DNA from: Pseudomonadota bacterium
GTDB taxonomy: Bacteria; Pseudomonadota; Gammaproteobacteria; Steroidobacterales; Steroidobacteraceae
Reading direction: 5' to 3'
DNA length: 64,000 bases
Assembly: GCA_016720075.1 (NCBI GenBank)
Contig: JADJXW010000020.1
Span: 124,001-188,000 of the forward strand
Part shown: one piece after another, positions 18,356 to 29,487 of the stretch
Position numbering within the stretch: position 1 is the first letter of the stretch
Layout of the letters: the number at the start of each line of letters is the position of its first letter
Translations under genes and position numbers: made by a program
The notes under the pieces: model-generated
Databases searched by the model: none
What the model saw: only the letters and a program-made list of their open reading frames with translations
Told to the model about the DNA's origin: nothing

Positions 18356-20569
18356 CTACAGGTGCCCCTGCTGCAGACCGGCGGCGGGCTTTGCCTGCTG
18401 CCCGGCGTAGGCTGAATGTGCCAGTGACAGAAGGTAGGCCTGCACCTGCTCCACATCGCGTTCGCTCAGCACATCGTCGAAGCGGGGCATGCCGCGGACC
18501 TGCAGCGCACCCTTGAGCACGATGTCCTTGATGATGGCGTGCGTGGCCGCTGTGGTTCGGCGCAGGTCGGGGAGGGGCGCGGGCCAGGTGTTGGTGTGGC
18601 AGCCGCGGCAGTTCGCGGCAAAGATGCCTTCGCCCGCCTTGATGTCCGCGGGTGTTCCCTTCTGCGGCGGAGGCTCGGGGATCGGGCCCGGCGGCGGCAG
18701 ATCCGGCGGCACCGGCGTGGCAGCCCCGTCGAGCCTGAACGCCAGGATCCGGTTGGCATTGCCCTTGCGGAAGGCGATGTTCTGCGGCAGCCAGGTGCTC
18801 CAGCCGCCACCGCCGCTGCCGGCGGTCACCGCGATGTACTGCACGCCATTCACCGTATAAGTGGCCGGTGCGGCAACGATCGCGGTGCCGACCTCGATCT
18901 CCTTTAGCAGCTGGCCGTCCGTGTCGCGGTATACGCGCAGGAAGCCATCAAGCCCACCCTGCACGACCAGGCCGCCGGCCGTGGACAGCACGCCGGCATG
19001 ATCCATGAACGAGCTGCGCGGCACGGTCCAGAGGAACTTGTGGTTCACCGGATCCCAGGCCTTCAGCGCCGCTGAATGCGCCACTTCGGGCTGCGTGGCC
19101 AGGAACTTCTTGTCGGCCAGCGGGCGCAGTGCAGGCGGCAGCGACTCCGGATTGGCCAGCATGAACGAGAAGCCGTTCAGCACCTGTGTGTTGAAGCGGC
19201 CCGGCAGGTAGGGCGACTTCCCCGGAGGATTCGCGAACAGCGCGCCGCCGTGGATGGTCGGGATGTAGACCAGGCCCGTCTTTGGGCTGTAGGACATCGG
19301 GTTCCAGTTGTGCGCGCCACGCGGCGAGGGGAACACGAGCTTGGGCTTGCCATCGCCGTAATCGGCCACGGCCTTGTCTTCCACGGGCCGGCCCGTCTTC
19401 ATGTCGACATGCGTTGCCCAGTTGGCCACCGCGTATTTCTCCGCCGACAGCAGCTCGCCCGAAGCGCGATCCAGCACGTAGAAGAATCCGTTCTTGGGCG
19501 CGTGCATCAGCACCTTGCGGTCAACGCCCCCCAGCTTCAGCGTCGAAAGCACGATGGGCTGCGTTGAGGTGTAGTCCCACTGCTCGCCGGGCACTTCCTG
19601 GTAATGCCAGGCCAGGCGGCCCGAATCCGGATTGATCGCGAGGATGGAGGCCAGGTAGAGGTTGTCGCCGCCCTTGGGGCTGCGCACCTTGCGGTTCCAG
19701 GGAGCGGCATTGCCGGTGCCCACGTAGAGCAGGTTCAGTTCCGGGTCGTACACCAGCGCATCCCAGGGCGTGCCGCCGCCGCCCATCTCGAACGGCCAAT
19801 CCGGATCCCAGGTCTTGGCGGCCATCTCGAGCTCCGGATGCTCGAAGGGTTTCTTTGGATCACCCGGCACCACGTAGAATCGTCAGGCCTGCTTGCCGGT
19901 CTCCAGGTCATAGGCCGTGACATAGCCGCGCGCGTCGAATTCGGACCCGCCGTTGCCAATGACCACTACCTTGCCGGCAATCTCCGGCGCGCCCGTCACC
20001 GAGTAGCCGCGCTGCTTGTCGTCGACGGTGTCGGCGCGCCAGAGCTCCTTGCCGCTGGCGGCATCCAGCGCGTAGAGCACGCCGTCGATGGCGGCCACGT
20101 AGACCTTGCCCTGCCACACCGCGACGCCACGATTGACCATGTCGCAGCAGGAACCGCGCAGCGCCTTGCCGTTGATCTGCGGTTCGAACTGCCACAACAC
20201 CTTGCCCGACGCCGCATCGAGTGCGTACACGCGGCCGGCCACGCCGGAGGTGTACATCACGCCATCGATGACGATGGGCGTGGCTTCCATGCCGCGATTG
20301 GTGCCGGTTTCAAGCTGCCAGGCGAACCCCAGCCGCGAAACCGTCTGCTCGTTGATCGAATCGAGGGGAGAGTAGTGCGTCTTGCCGAAGTCGCGGCCCG
20401 TGGTAAGCCATGCACCGGGATCATTGTCCACGGCGAGCAGGCGGGTGCGATCGATGCTTGCCGCGGGCGCTGCTGCTGCCTTGTCGGGGGCTTTTGTGCA
20501 GGCCGCAAGTCCGCCCGCGATAACCAGAGCCCAGACCGTACCTGCAACCTGCTGTTTTGTAGTACCCAT
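18356..20569 (-). pseudogene. PQQ-dependent alcohol dehydrogenase with cytochrome c, copy 3, interrupted by an in-frame TGA
   Basis: Read from the ATG at 20567–20569 the gene would encode 737 codons. It has a lipoprotein signal (G-L-A-A-C at residue 24), the vicinal cysteines (G-S-C-C-D-M-V-N-R-G), the catalytic W-D-Y-T-S-T-Q with threonine at +2, and a heme site C-R-G-C-H-T near the C-terminus. Codon 229 (19883–19885) is TGA, in the stretch K-Q-A-stop-R-F-Y-V-V-P-G-D. The three paralogues have tryptophan (TGG) at that place, so one base change explains it. Both halves are otherwise well conserved and in the same frame. This indicates either a very recent nonsense mutation or a base-call error. 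If real, only a 228-residue fragment is made. Confidence 0.8.
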
Positions 20570-20688
20570 GCGTCCCCCGGGATTTGATGGCGAACATGTT
20601 AGCGGCCCGGAAGGACATGCGGTCAAGTTCGGCCCCGGGAGTAGTTCCTGCCGTTGTCCAGGGGGCCATGGGATGTCACGATGCCGCC

Positions 20689-21561
20689 ATGAAGAACAGC
20701 TATGCCAGACGATTTCTCGTGCGACCCGGCCGCAAGCTGAAGCTGGCACGCTGTCCAACCGATGTTCCGAAGCTGTATCGCAATGAAAAGGATGCCGAAG
20801 AACAGCTGGCCCGGCAGGTGGCGCGCACCAGCGAACTGCAGGACGTGCTCTACGCCAGCGACCGCCATTCGCTGCTGCTGATCTTCCAGGCCATGGATGC
20901 CGCCGGCAAGGACGGCGCCATCAAGCATGTGCTGTCGGGCGTCAATCCGCTGGGTTGCCAGGTCTCGAGCTTCAAGCAGCCCAGCGCCGAGGAGCTGGAC
21001 CACGATTTCCTCTGGCGCACGACGCTGCGTTTGCCCGAACGTGGGCGTATTGGAATCTTCAACCGCTCGTACTACGAGGAGGTGCTGGTGGTGCGCGTGC
21101 ATCCGCAGTACCTCGCCGCGCAGCGCCTGCCGGAAGGCGCCGTCGAGGCGCGGGACTTCTGGGAAGGTCGCCTGCGCTCGATCCGCGACCACGAGGCGCA
21201 CCTGCACAGGAATGGCACGCGCATCCTCAAGTTCTTCCTGCATGTGTCGCACGAGGAGCAGCGCAAGCGCTTCCTCGATCGCATCGACCATCCGGACAAG
21301 AACTGGAAGTTCAACCTGGGCGATGTGGAGGAGCGCGGTTACTGGGACGACTACATGCGGGCGTATGAACAGGCGCTGGCGGCCACCAGTACGCAGGATT
21401 CACCGTGGTATGTGATTCCCGCCGACGACAAGAAGAACGCGCGGCTGCTGATCTCGCAGGCGATGAATGCCACGCTGGAATCGATGGGCCTGGCCTACCC
21501 CAAGCTGGATCGCAAGCGCCTGGCCGAGCTCAAGGCCGCGCGCAAGCTGCTCGCCGACTGA
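20689..21561 (+). CDS. Polyphosphate kinase 2 (PPK2) family phosphotransferase
   Basis: The 290-residue protein has the PPK2 core: Walker A A-M-D-A-A-G-K-D-G-A-I at 68–78, Walker B region G-R-I-G-I-F-N-R-S-Y-Y-E-E near 119–131, the basic lid with E-A-H-L-H-R-N-G-T, and K-N-W-K-F-N-L-G-D later. PPK2 enzymes use polyphosphate to phosphorylate nucleoside mono- or diphosphates. The single-domain length and the extended N-terminus resemble the class that includes AMP-phosphorylating members; this is not decisive. The ATG at 20689 is chosen because upstream codons fall in the divergent promoter of copy 3. It is convergent with the next gene, 4 bp away. Confidence 0.9.
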   Translation: MKNSYARRFLVRPGRKLKLARCPTDVPKLYRNEKDAEEQLARQVARTSELQDVLYASDRHSLLLIFQAMDAAGKDGAIKHVLSGVNPLGCQVSSFKQPSAEELDHDFLWRTTLRLPERGRIGIFNRSYYEEVLVVRVHPQYLAAQRLPEGAVEARDFWEGRLRSIRDHEAHLHRNGTRILKFFLHVSHEEQRKRFLDRIDHPDKNWKFNLGDVEERGYWDDYMRAYEQALAATSTQDSPWYVIPADDKKNARLLISQAMNATLESMGLAYPKLDRKRLAELKAARKLLAD

Positions 21562-21565
21562 AACC

Positions 21566-22252
21566 CTAGGGTTTCAGCGCGCGCACGGCCTCGGCCATCT
21601 TTTCCGGCGATCCTTCAAGACCGGCAAACCGGGCCGGTGAGCCGCGTGGCGACATGGTGAATACATGCTCCACGCTGGTGTAGTCGTGGTAACCCATGCG
21701 CGCCAGCGGGCGGATGCCTTCGATATCGATGCGGCCATCGGCACGCAGGAACTCATCGGCGATGTGCACGGCGACCACGGTGCCGAAGATCACATCCACC
21801 GTGCCCACCGGCGTGTTGCCCGGCAGATGCAGGGTGGTCAGCAGTCGGCACTCGAACTGGATGGGCGAGGCCGCCACGCGCGGCGGGCGCACCAGCCTTG
21901 AAGGCGCCTTGGCAAGCCCGGCGTGCGCGAACTCATCGCCGTCGGAGGGCAGTTCTTCGGACGAGGCGTTGACTGCATCGCGCAGCGCCCAGGTGGCCAT
22001 GTTCCAGACGAACTCGCCGGTGGCGGTAACGTTCTTGATCGTGTCCTTGCGTTCGCCCCGGGCATTGAGGTTGCCACTGAACATCAGCGTGGGCGGGTCG
22101 TAACTCACCATCTGGAACTGGCTGTACGGGGCCAGGTTGTCCAACCCTTCGGGGCTGGTGGTGGATATCCAGCCGATGGGCCGCGGCACGATGCAGGCCT
22201 TGAAGGGATTGAAGGGCAGGCCGTGGGGAGTGCGTCCGGGCTCGTAGTACAT
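21566..22252 (-). CDS. Flavin reductase-like protein (FMN-binding split barrel)
   Basis: The 228-residue protein shows the split-barrel flavin reductase pattern. It has P-R-P-I-G-W-I-S-T near residue 25, N-L-A-P-Y-S-Q-F-Q near 40, the phosphate-contacting region K-D-T-I-K-N-V near 68, and G-T-V-V-A-V-H-I near 160. Members either supply reduced FMN to a monooxygenase or act as oxidoreductases themselves. There is no monooxygenase partner next to it. It is divergent from the copy 4 quinoprotein gene with a 78-bp gap. Confidence 0.87.
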   Translation of the reverse strand: MYYEPGRTPHGLPFNPFKACIVPRPIGWISTTSPEGLDNLAPYSQFQMVSYDPPTLMFSGNLNARGERKDTIKNVTATGEFVWNMATWALRDAVNASSEELPSDGDEFAHAGLAKAPSRLVRPPRVAASPIQFECRLLTTLHLPGNTPVGTVDVIFGTVVAVHIADEFLRADGRIDIEGIRPLARMGYHDYTSVEHVFTMSPRGSPARFAGLEGSPEKMAEAVRALKP

Positions 22253-22330
22253 GTTTCGTCAGGGCGGGCGTTGGAGTTTTGGCTATCAGCAGCCCACAAT
22301 AACGCACACAAATGTGTCCTGGGGAATCTC

Positions 22331-24460
<2,130 letters not shown>

Positions 24461-24519
24461 TCGCAAAGGGAATCTTGCAGTGGCAGGCCGCCCAGGGCCT
24501 GCCCGGGAGTACGCGCTGC

Positions 24520-24549
24520 TTGCCTCTTTACCAATCAATCATTTAGGAT
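24520..24549 (+). promoter_or_regulatory. Promoter of the tRNA-Ala gene
   Basis: TTGCCT (24520–24525) and TAGGAT (24544–24549) are separated by 18 bp and followed by a GC-rich discriminator (GCGCGCCC), the layout expected for a stringently controlled tRNA promoter. The tRNA begins 17 bp after the -10. Confidence 0.55.
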
Positions 24550-24566
24550 GCGCGCCCTCATGATGT

Positions 24567-24642
<76 letters not shown>

Positions 24643-24643
24643 A

Positions 24644-25861
24644 TTTTTCCTTTTTGTATTTCTCGCGCTGGGCGCGGCAGCGCCGGCTGCCGCCGGCCCG
24701 TTGTGGGATGACATCCGCCAGCGCGGCGTGCTGCGCATCGGCACGCCTGGCGATTACGCCCCTTATTCACTGACCGATACAGACCACCATCGCCGGGGCG
24801 CGGACATCGCGCAGGCGCGTGAGATCGCGGTATCGCTGGGCATGCGGGCCGAGTTCGTGCCGACCAGCTGGGCCGCTCTGCTTGATGACGCGCGAGCGGG
24901 CAGGTTCGATATCGCCGTGGGCGGGATTTCCATCACACCCGAACGACAGGCGGTGGTGGCCTTCACCAAACCCTATCTCCAGGATTCGAAGCAGCCGCTG
25001 GTCCGCTGCGGCGAAGAGCCTCGATTCGACAGCCGTGCCGGAATCAATTCACCGGCCGTGCGACTGATCGTGAACCGCGGCGGCACGAACGAGGCATTCG
25101 CGCGCCGGCAGTTTCCGCGGGCGCTGCTCACCGTGCATCCGGACAACCGCACCGTGTTCGATGAAATTGTCGCTCGGCGTGCCGATGTGATGGTGACCGA
25201 CGGCGTGGAAGCGCGGCTCCAGCAGGCCAAGGGGCTCGGACTGTGCGCCGTGCGAGTGGGTCGTTGGATGCCGGCGGGCAAGGCGATACTCGTCCAGAAG
25301 GACGCGGCGCTGCGCAAGGCCATCGACTCCGCGCTGCGAACCCTGGGAGGCAGGCGGGGTTATGCGCGTCGGCTATCGGCCTGGATCGAGGATTACGCGC
25401 ATCCGGCAGATCCCGCGACATCGCAACTCGCCACGCTGATCGACGAGCGGCTGGCGCTGGTCATCGAAGTGGCGCGCTACAAATGGAACACGGGCGCAGC
25501 GATAGAGGATCCGCCGCGCGAGCAGGCGCTGCTGGCGTCGCTGCGCGAGCGGGCTGCGTCCATGGGTGTTCCTGCCTCCCGCGTGGATGCCTTCTTCCTC
25601 GCGCAGATCGAGGCGGCGAAGCAGCTCCAGCGCGAACTGTTCGAGCGCTGGAAGCGTGAAGACCGGGAGAAATTCCCGGGTATGGCGGACCTCGCGACAT
25701 CCATCCGCCCGGGTATCGATGCAGTGACCAGCCAGATGCTGCAGACTCTCGCGAAGATCCCCGCACAGCCCGCAAGGCTGCCGCTGTCCTCAACGATATC
25801 GGGAATCAGCGAAGGCGCCGTACGCACCGCGCGCGCCCCGTTGCTGCAGCCGGGAACTTGA
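24644..25861 (+). CDS. Periplasmic cyclohexadienyl dehydratase–chorismate mutase fusion (PheC–AroQ type)
   Basis: After the tRNA, the frame codes a hydrophobic signal-like stretch (F-F-L-F-V-F-L-A-L-G..A-A-A-G) and then a type-3 solute-binding domain closely matching cyclohexadienyl dehydratase PheC. Markers are G-V-L-R-I-G-T-P-G-D-Y-A-P-Y-S, P-T-S-W, G-G-I-S-I-T-P-E-R-Q, V-N-R-G-G-T-N-E and V-H-P-D-N-R-T-V-F. The last 130 residues look like an exported AroQ-type chorismate mutase (L-I-D-E-R-L-A-L-V-I-E-V-A-R-Y-K-W-N, then F-F-L-A-Q-I-E-A-A-K). Together these would turn chorismate into prephenate and then phenylpyruvate (or arogenate into phenylalanine) in the periplasm. No ATG, GTG or TTG lies between the tRNA end and the end of the signal region. 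In-frame ATGs exist only upstream of the tRNA (24548–24565), and the first TTG is at 24701. The true start is therefore unresolved. Confidence 0.75.
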   Translation, partial: FFLFVFLALGAAAPAAAGPLWDDIRQRGVLRIGTPGDYAPYSLTDTDHHRRGADIAQAREIAVSLGMRAEFVPTSWAALLDDARAGRFDIAVGGISITPERQAVVAFTKPYLQDSKQPLVRCGEEPRFDSRAGINSPAVRLIVNRGGTNEAFARRQFPRALLTVHPDNRTVFDEIVARRADVMVTDGVEARLQQAKGLGLCAVRVGRWMPAGKAILVQKDAALRKAIDSALRTLGGRRGYARRLSAWIEDYAHPADPATSQLATLIDERLALVIEVARYKWNTGAAIEDPPREQALLASLRERAASMGVPASRVDAFFLAQIEAAKQLQRELFERWKREDREKFPGMADLATSIRPGIDAVTSQMLQTLAKIPAQPARLPLSSTISGISEGAVRTARAPLLQPGT

Positions 25862-25895
25862 GCCTGCCTGCACCAGTCGTTATCGGGTGATGAAC

Positions 25896-26954
25896 ATGAA
25901 GAACTTCGCCATCGCGCTTGTCGCGGGATTCGGACTCACCCTTGCGGCGCCGGGCTATGCCGCCGCGCTTCCTCCGAAGCCCGGTGTCGCAGTTGCCTAC
26001 CGGGTGCTCGTCACCAACGAACGAGCCGGCACGCTCAGCGTCATCGACGGCGCCACGCGCAAGGTGGTCGCCACCGTGCCGCTGGGAAAACGACCACGCG
26101 GCCTGAAGGCCTCCCCCGACGGCAAGCTGCTGTTCGTCGCGCTGAGTGGCTCGCCCATTGCCGGACCCGGCGTGGACGAAAGCAAGTTGCCACCGGCCGA
26201 CAAGGGCGCCGATGGCATAGGCATTGTCGATCTCACATCACTCAAGCTGGTGAAGGTGCTGCGCGGGGTGTCCGATCCCGAGCAACTCGCCGTGAGCCGT
26301 GATGGCAAGCGCCTGTATGTGGCCAGCGAGGACACCGGCCAGGGATTCGTGCTCGATGCCGGGGACGGTCATGTCATCGCGAAGCTTGCCGTGGGCGGCG
26401 AGCCCGAGGGCGTCACGCTGTCGCCCGATGGCAGGCACGTCTACATGTCTTCGGAGGAAGACCACCATGTCGCCGTCATCGACGTGGCAACCAACAAGAT
26501 AGCCGCCACGCTGAACGTGGGCCAAAGGCCCCGGTTCACCGAATTCTCCGACGACGGCGCCACCGCCTTCGTGTCCGGCGAGAACGACGGCACCATCACC
26601 GTCATCGATGCGCGTGCGCTCAAGGTGTTGCGCACCATCAAGCTGCAGGGCGCGCTCACCCGGCCGGTGGGCATGGTGGTCTCGCATGACGGCAAGCGCC
26701 TGTACACGGTGACCGGCCGCGGTCGCAACCTGCTCGACATCGACATCGTCACGGGCAAGGTGCTTCGCACGGTGGAAGTCGGGCCGCGCCCCTGGGGCGT
26801 GGCGCTCAGTCCCTCGGGCGATGTGCTCTACACGGCCAATGGCAGCTCCAACGACGTGTCAGTCGTGGATGCCGCCAGTTTCCGCGTGCTGGCGCGCATT
26901 CCGGTGGGCGACAGCCCCTGGGGCGCCATCATCGTGCCCATCCCCAGCAAGTAG
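25896..26954 (+). CDS. Periplasmic YVTN-type beta-propeller protein
   Basis: The 352-residue protein has a signal peptide (A-I-A-L-V-A-G-F-G-L-T-L-A-A-P-G-Y-A-A-A). About seven repeats follow, of the form L-S-V-I-D-G-A-T-R-K-V-V-A-T-V-P-L-G then K-A-S-P-D-G-K, as in 40-residue YVTN propellers. Members of this group are found beside quinoproteins and surface-layer proteins and have no agreed activity. The ATG at 25896 is chosen because GGTGA (25886–25890) lies 5 nt upstream; an ATG at 25890 is possible. It lies 35 bp after the preceding gene and may be cotranscribed with it. Confidence 0.85.
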   Translation: MKNFAIALVAGFGLTLAAPGYAAALPPKPGVAVAYRVLVTNERAGTLSVIDGATRKVVATVPLGKRPRGLKASPDGKLLFVALSGSPIAGPGVDESKLPPADKGADGIGIVDLTSLKLVKVLRGVSDPEQLAVSRDGKRLYVASEDTGQGFVLDAGDGHVIAKLAVGGEPEGVTLSPDGRHVYMSSEEDHHVAVIDVATNKIAATLNVGQRPRFTEFSDDGATAFVSGENDGTITVIDARALKVLRTIKLQGALTRPVGMVVSHDGKRLYTVTGRGRNLLDIDIVTGKVLRTVEVGPRPWGVALSPSGDVLYTANGSSNDVSVVDAASFRVLARIPVGDSPWGAIIVPIPSK

Positions 26955-26968
26955 CCTCCCGTCCGAAG

Positions 26969-26974
26969 TATCAT
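26969..26974 (+). promoter_or_regulatory. -10 element of the tRNA-Arg gene
   Basis: TATCAT matches the -10 consensus at five of six positions and sits 13 bp before the tRNA 5' end. No convincing -35 is visible at the right distance. Confidence 0.4.
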
Positions 26975-26987
26975 TGCGACCACTCGA

Positions 26988-27063
26988 GCCCCGGTAGCTC
27001 AGTGGATAGAGCACTCGCCTCCTAAGCGAGGGGTCGCAGGTTCAACTCCTGCCCGGGGCGCCA
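26988..27063 (+). tRNA. tRNA-Arg (anticodon CCT)
   Basis: The 76 bases form a cloverleaf with encoded CCA. The acceptor is GCCCCGG/CCGGGGC, the D arm GCTC/GAGC, the anticodon arm CTCGC/GCGAG with loop CTCCTAA, and the T arm GCAGG/CCTGC. The anticodon CCT reads AGG. It ends 26 bp before the M48 protease start. Confidence 0.97.
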
Positions 27064-27089
27064 CTCCAGTTGGGTTTTAGGAGTTCGCC

Positions 27090-28670
27090 ATGAACACAGC
27101 ACCACGGAAGCTGACCTGGGCCGTCGTCGCGCTGCTCGCGGCCTGCGGCACCAACCCTGTCACCGGCAAGCGCGAACTGCAGTTCGTCTCCGAGAACCAG
27201 GAGATCCAGATCGGCGCGCAGAACTACGCGCCCATGCGCCAGAGTGAGGGCGGGGACTACGCGCTCATGCCTGAGCTCACCACCTACGTGAACGAGGTGG
27301 GGCAGAAGCTCGCCGCCGCCAGCGACAAGGTCACCGTCTCCGAACGCCGGCTGCCGTACGAGTTCAAGGTGCTCAACAGCTCGGTGCCCAATGCCTGGGC
27401 GCTGCCCGGCGGCAAGATCGCGGTGAACCGCGGCCTGCTGACGGAGCTGAACAACGAGGCCGAACTGGCTGCGGTGCTGGGGCACGAGATCATCCACGCC
27501 GCTGCCCGGCATGGTGCTCAGGCCCAGGAGCGCGGCACGCTGCTGCAGGGAGGCCTGGTGGCCGCGCAGCTCGGCGCTGCGCTGGGCGGAGTGGACGAGC
27601 GCGTGGGAAGCCTCGCGCTGGCCGGCGCCGGCGTGGGCGCGCAGTTGATCACCACGCGCTATGGGCGCGATGCAGAACTGCAGAGCGATCTGTATGGCAC
27701 GCGACTGATGAAGGCCGCGGGCTACGATCCGGCCGCGGCCATCGCGCTGCAGGAAACCTTCGTGAGGCTTTCCGAGGGGCGCAGGCAGAACTGGCTCGAA
27801 GGACTGTTTGCCTCGCATCCGCCCTCGCAGGAACGCGTAACGCGCAATCGCACCACAGTTGCCGAACTGGGGGCGGGCGGCGACCTGGGCGCCGAACGCT
27901 ACCAGGCGCGCATCGCGCCGCTGAAGCGCGCCAAACCGGGCTACGACAAGTTCGACCAGGCCCAGGCCGCCCTTCAGAAAAAGGACTACGCGGGCGCAAA
28001 GGCACTCGCAAACGATGCCGCGAAGCTGGTGCCGAACGAGGGCGTGTTCCACCAGCTCCTTGGCGACATCTCGCTCGCCGAGAAGCGTGACCAGGAAGCC
28101 GTACCGCATTACCAGAAGGCCATGCAGCTGAATCCCGGCTACTTCGGTTCCTGGCTGGGTGCCGGGGTCGCGCAGTACCGGCTCAAGAACCGCGCGCAGT
28201 CCGAGCAGTACCTCAAGCGCAGCATGGAACTGCTGCCTACGGCGCCAGCGGCCTTGTACCTGGGCAACATGGCCCGTGACAGCGGCGACGTGGATGGCGC
28301 GCTGAAGCTCTATCAGACCGCCTCCTCGTCGCAGAGCAGCCTGGGGCAGGAGGCCGCGCGCGAGGCCGTGCTGATCGATCTGCCGCGCAATCCGGGCAGC
28401 TACGTGGCCACAGCCATGCGAGCTGGCGCCGATGGCCGGCCGATGCTGCTGCTGCAGAACCGCGCGCCGGTGGCGCTGGCCTCGATCCAGGTGACGCCGG
28501 TGCAGGTGAATGCGGCGGGGCAGATCGTGCAGCAGGGCCGGGCGATCACCGTGGCCGGCCCGCTGGCGTCAGGCGCGCAGGTGACGGTGGATCCGGGCAT
28601 CGCGGCAATGACACCCGAGCAGATGGCCGGGTTGCGCGCGCGCGTGGACGCGGCGCGCGTCGCGCAATAG
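27090..28670 (+). CDS. M48-family metalloprotease lipoprotein with C-terminal TPR repeats (BepA-like)
   Basis: The 526-residue protein has a lipobox (L-L-A-A-C, C19) and the zinc site H-E-I-I-H at 132–136, with the third ligand region D-A-E-L-Q-S-D further on. About residues 290–420 form tetratricopeptide repeats (A-L-Q-K-K-D-Y-A-G-A-K-A-L-A and later copies). A C-terminal domain of about 90 residues follows. Periplasmic M48–TPR proteins such as BepA monitor outer-membrane protein assembly and degrade stalled substrates. A TTTTAGGAG ribosome site precedes the ATG. The next gene is convergent, 1 bp away. Confidence 0.9.
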   Translation: MNTAPRKLTWAVVALLAACGTNPVTGKRELQFVSENQEIQIGAQNYAPMRQSEGGDYALMPELTTYVNEVGQKLAAASDKVTVSERRLPYEFKVLNSSVPNAWALPGGKIAVNRGLLTELNNEAELAAVLGHEIIHAAARHGAQAQERGTLLQGGLVAAQLGAALGGVDERVGSLALAGAGVGAQLITTRYGRDAELQSDLYGTRLMKAAGYDPAAAIALQETFVRLSEGRRQNWLEGLFASHPPSQERVTRNRTTVAELGAGGDLGAERYQARIAPLKRAKPGYDKFDQAQAALQKKDYAGAKALANDAAKLVPNEGVFHQLLGDISLAEKRDQEAVPHYQKAMQLNPGYFGSWLGAGVAQYRLKNRAQSEQYLKRSMELLPTAPAALYLGNMARDSGDVDGALKLYQTASSSQSSLGQEAAREAVLIDLPRNPGSYVATAMRAGADGRPMLLLQNRAPVALASIQVTPVQVNAAGQIVQQGRAITVAGPLASGAQVTVDPGIAAMTPEQMAGLRARVDAARVAQ

Positions 28671-28671
28671 T

Positions 28672-29487
28672 TCAGCGCTTCGGCCAGCGGCGGAAGCAGT
28701 CCGGATCGCCGTAGGCGAGGAAATCCGGATTCAACAGTGATTCGCCGGCGTTGTACCGCAGCGCGGTGCCGTCGGCGAGTCGTACCACCTGGCCGCCGGC
28801 GGCTTCCACCACGGCCTGGCCCGCCGCGATATCCCATTCAGAAGTCGGACCCAGCCGCGGATACAGATCCGCCGAGCCCTCGGCCACCATGCACAGTTTG
28901 ATGGAGCTGCCGGCGGGCTTCAGATCATGCGGGCCGAGCGCCGACAGGGCCGACTCGAGCGCCGGATTGCCGTGCGAACGGCTGCCCACAACGCGCAGCG
29001 GCGGGCGCATCACGCGACGCACGCCGATCGGCAGGCGGCCGCGGTCATTGGCCTCGCGCCAGGCGCCCTGGCCGGGGATGCCCGAGTAGGTCGTATCCGA
29101 CACAGGTATATGCACCACGCCCAGCACCGGTCGGTGCGCGTCGATCAGCGCGATGTTCACGGTGAACTCGCCGTTGCGCGACACGAATTCCTTCGTGCCA
29201 TCAAGCGGATCAACCAGCCAATACCGCTCCCAGCGACTGCGTTCGGCATAGGGAATGTCGGCGGCTTCCTCCGACAGCACCGGCAGCCTGGGCTCCAGTC
29301 CTGACAATGCCGCGACGATCAGCCGGTGCGCGCGCAGGTCCGCCTCGGTCAGCGGCGAATCGTCGGCCTTGGCGCGGGCCTCGAAATCCGTGCCATAGAC
29401 ATCGAGGATCTCGCGCCCCGCGCGGCGCGAGATGTCGATGACGGCGTCGAGCAGATCAGAGCCCGGCGAGCGGATTGTTGTAGGCAT
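28672..29487 (-). CDS. cysQ: 3'(2'),5'-bisphosphate nucleotidase CysQ
   Basis: The 271-residue protein belongs to the inositol monophosphatase fold. It has the metal sites V-L-S-E-E-A near 75, W-L-V-D-P-L-D-G-T-K near 97–106 and S-E-W-D-I-A-A-G near 215. CysQ removes the 3'-phosphate from PAP made during sulfate assimilation. It lies in the sulfate activation operon and overlaps the end of cysNC by about 30 bases, so it is translationally coupled. The ATG at 29485–29487 is preferred; an in-frame ATG at 29517 is possible and would add ten residues. Confidence 0.92.
   Translation of the reverse strand: MPTTIRSPGSDLLDAVIDISRRAGREILDVYGTDFEARAKADDSPLTEADLRAHRLIVAALSGLEPRLPVLSEEAADIPYAERSRWERYWLVDPLDGTKEFVSRNGEFTVNIALIDAHRPVLGVVHIPVSDTTYSGIPGQGAWREANDRGRLPIGVRRVMRPPLRVVGSRSHGNPALESALSALGPHDLKPAGSSIKLCMVAEGSADLYPRLGPTSEWDIAAGQAVVEAAGGQVVRLADGTALRYNAGESLLNPDFLAYGDPDCFRRWPKR

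Noticed and set aside
16282..18456. Very long minus-strand open frame opposite the copy 2 quinoprotein gene, and similar ones at 22286–24538 and 34072–35940
   Set aside because: They lie exactly opposite strongly supported genes, have arginine/histidine-rich compositions typical of GC-rich antisense frames, and show no domain motifs.
19883..19885. TGA as a selenocysteine codon
   Set aside because: The paralogous residue is tryptophan, not cysteine, it is not a redox position, and no hairpin typical of an insertion element is apparent after it.
22306..22317. ACACA-AA-TGTGT as a CRP/FNR site before the copy 4 quinoprotein gene
   Set aside because: The half sites are in the opposite order to the CRP consensus (TGTGA-N6-TCACA); it may still be an operator but cannot be assigned.
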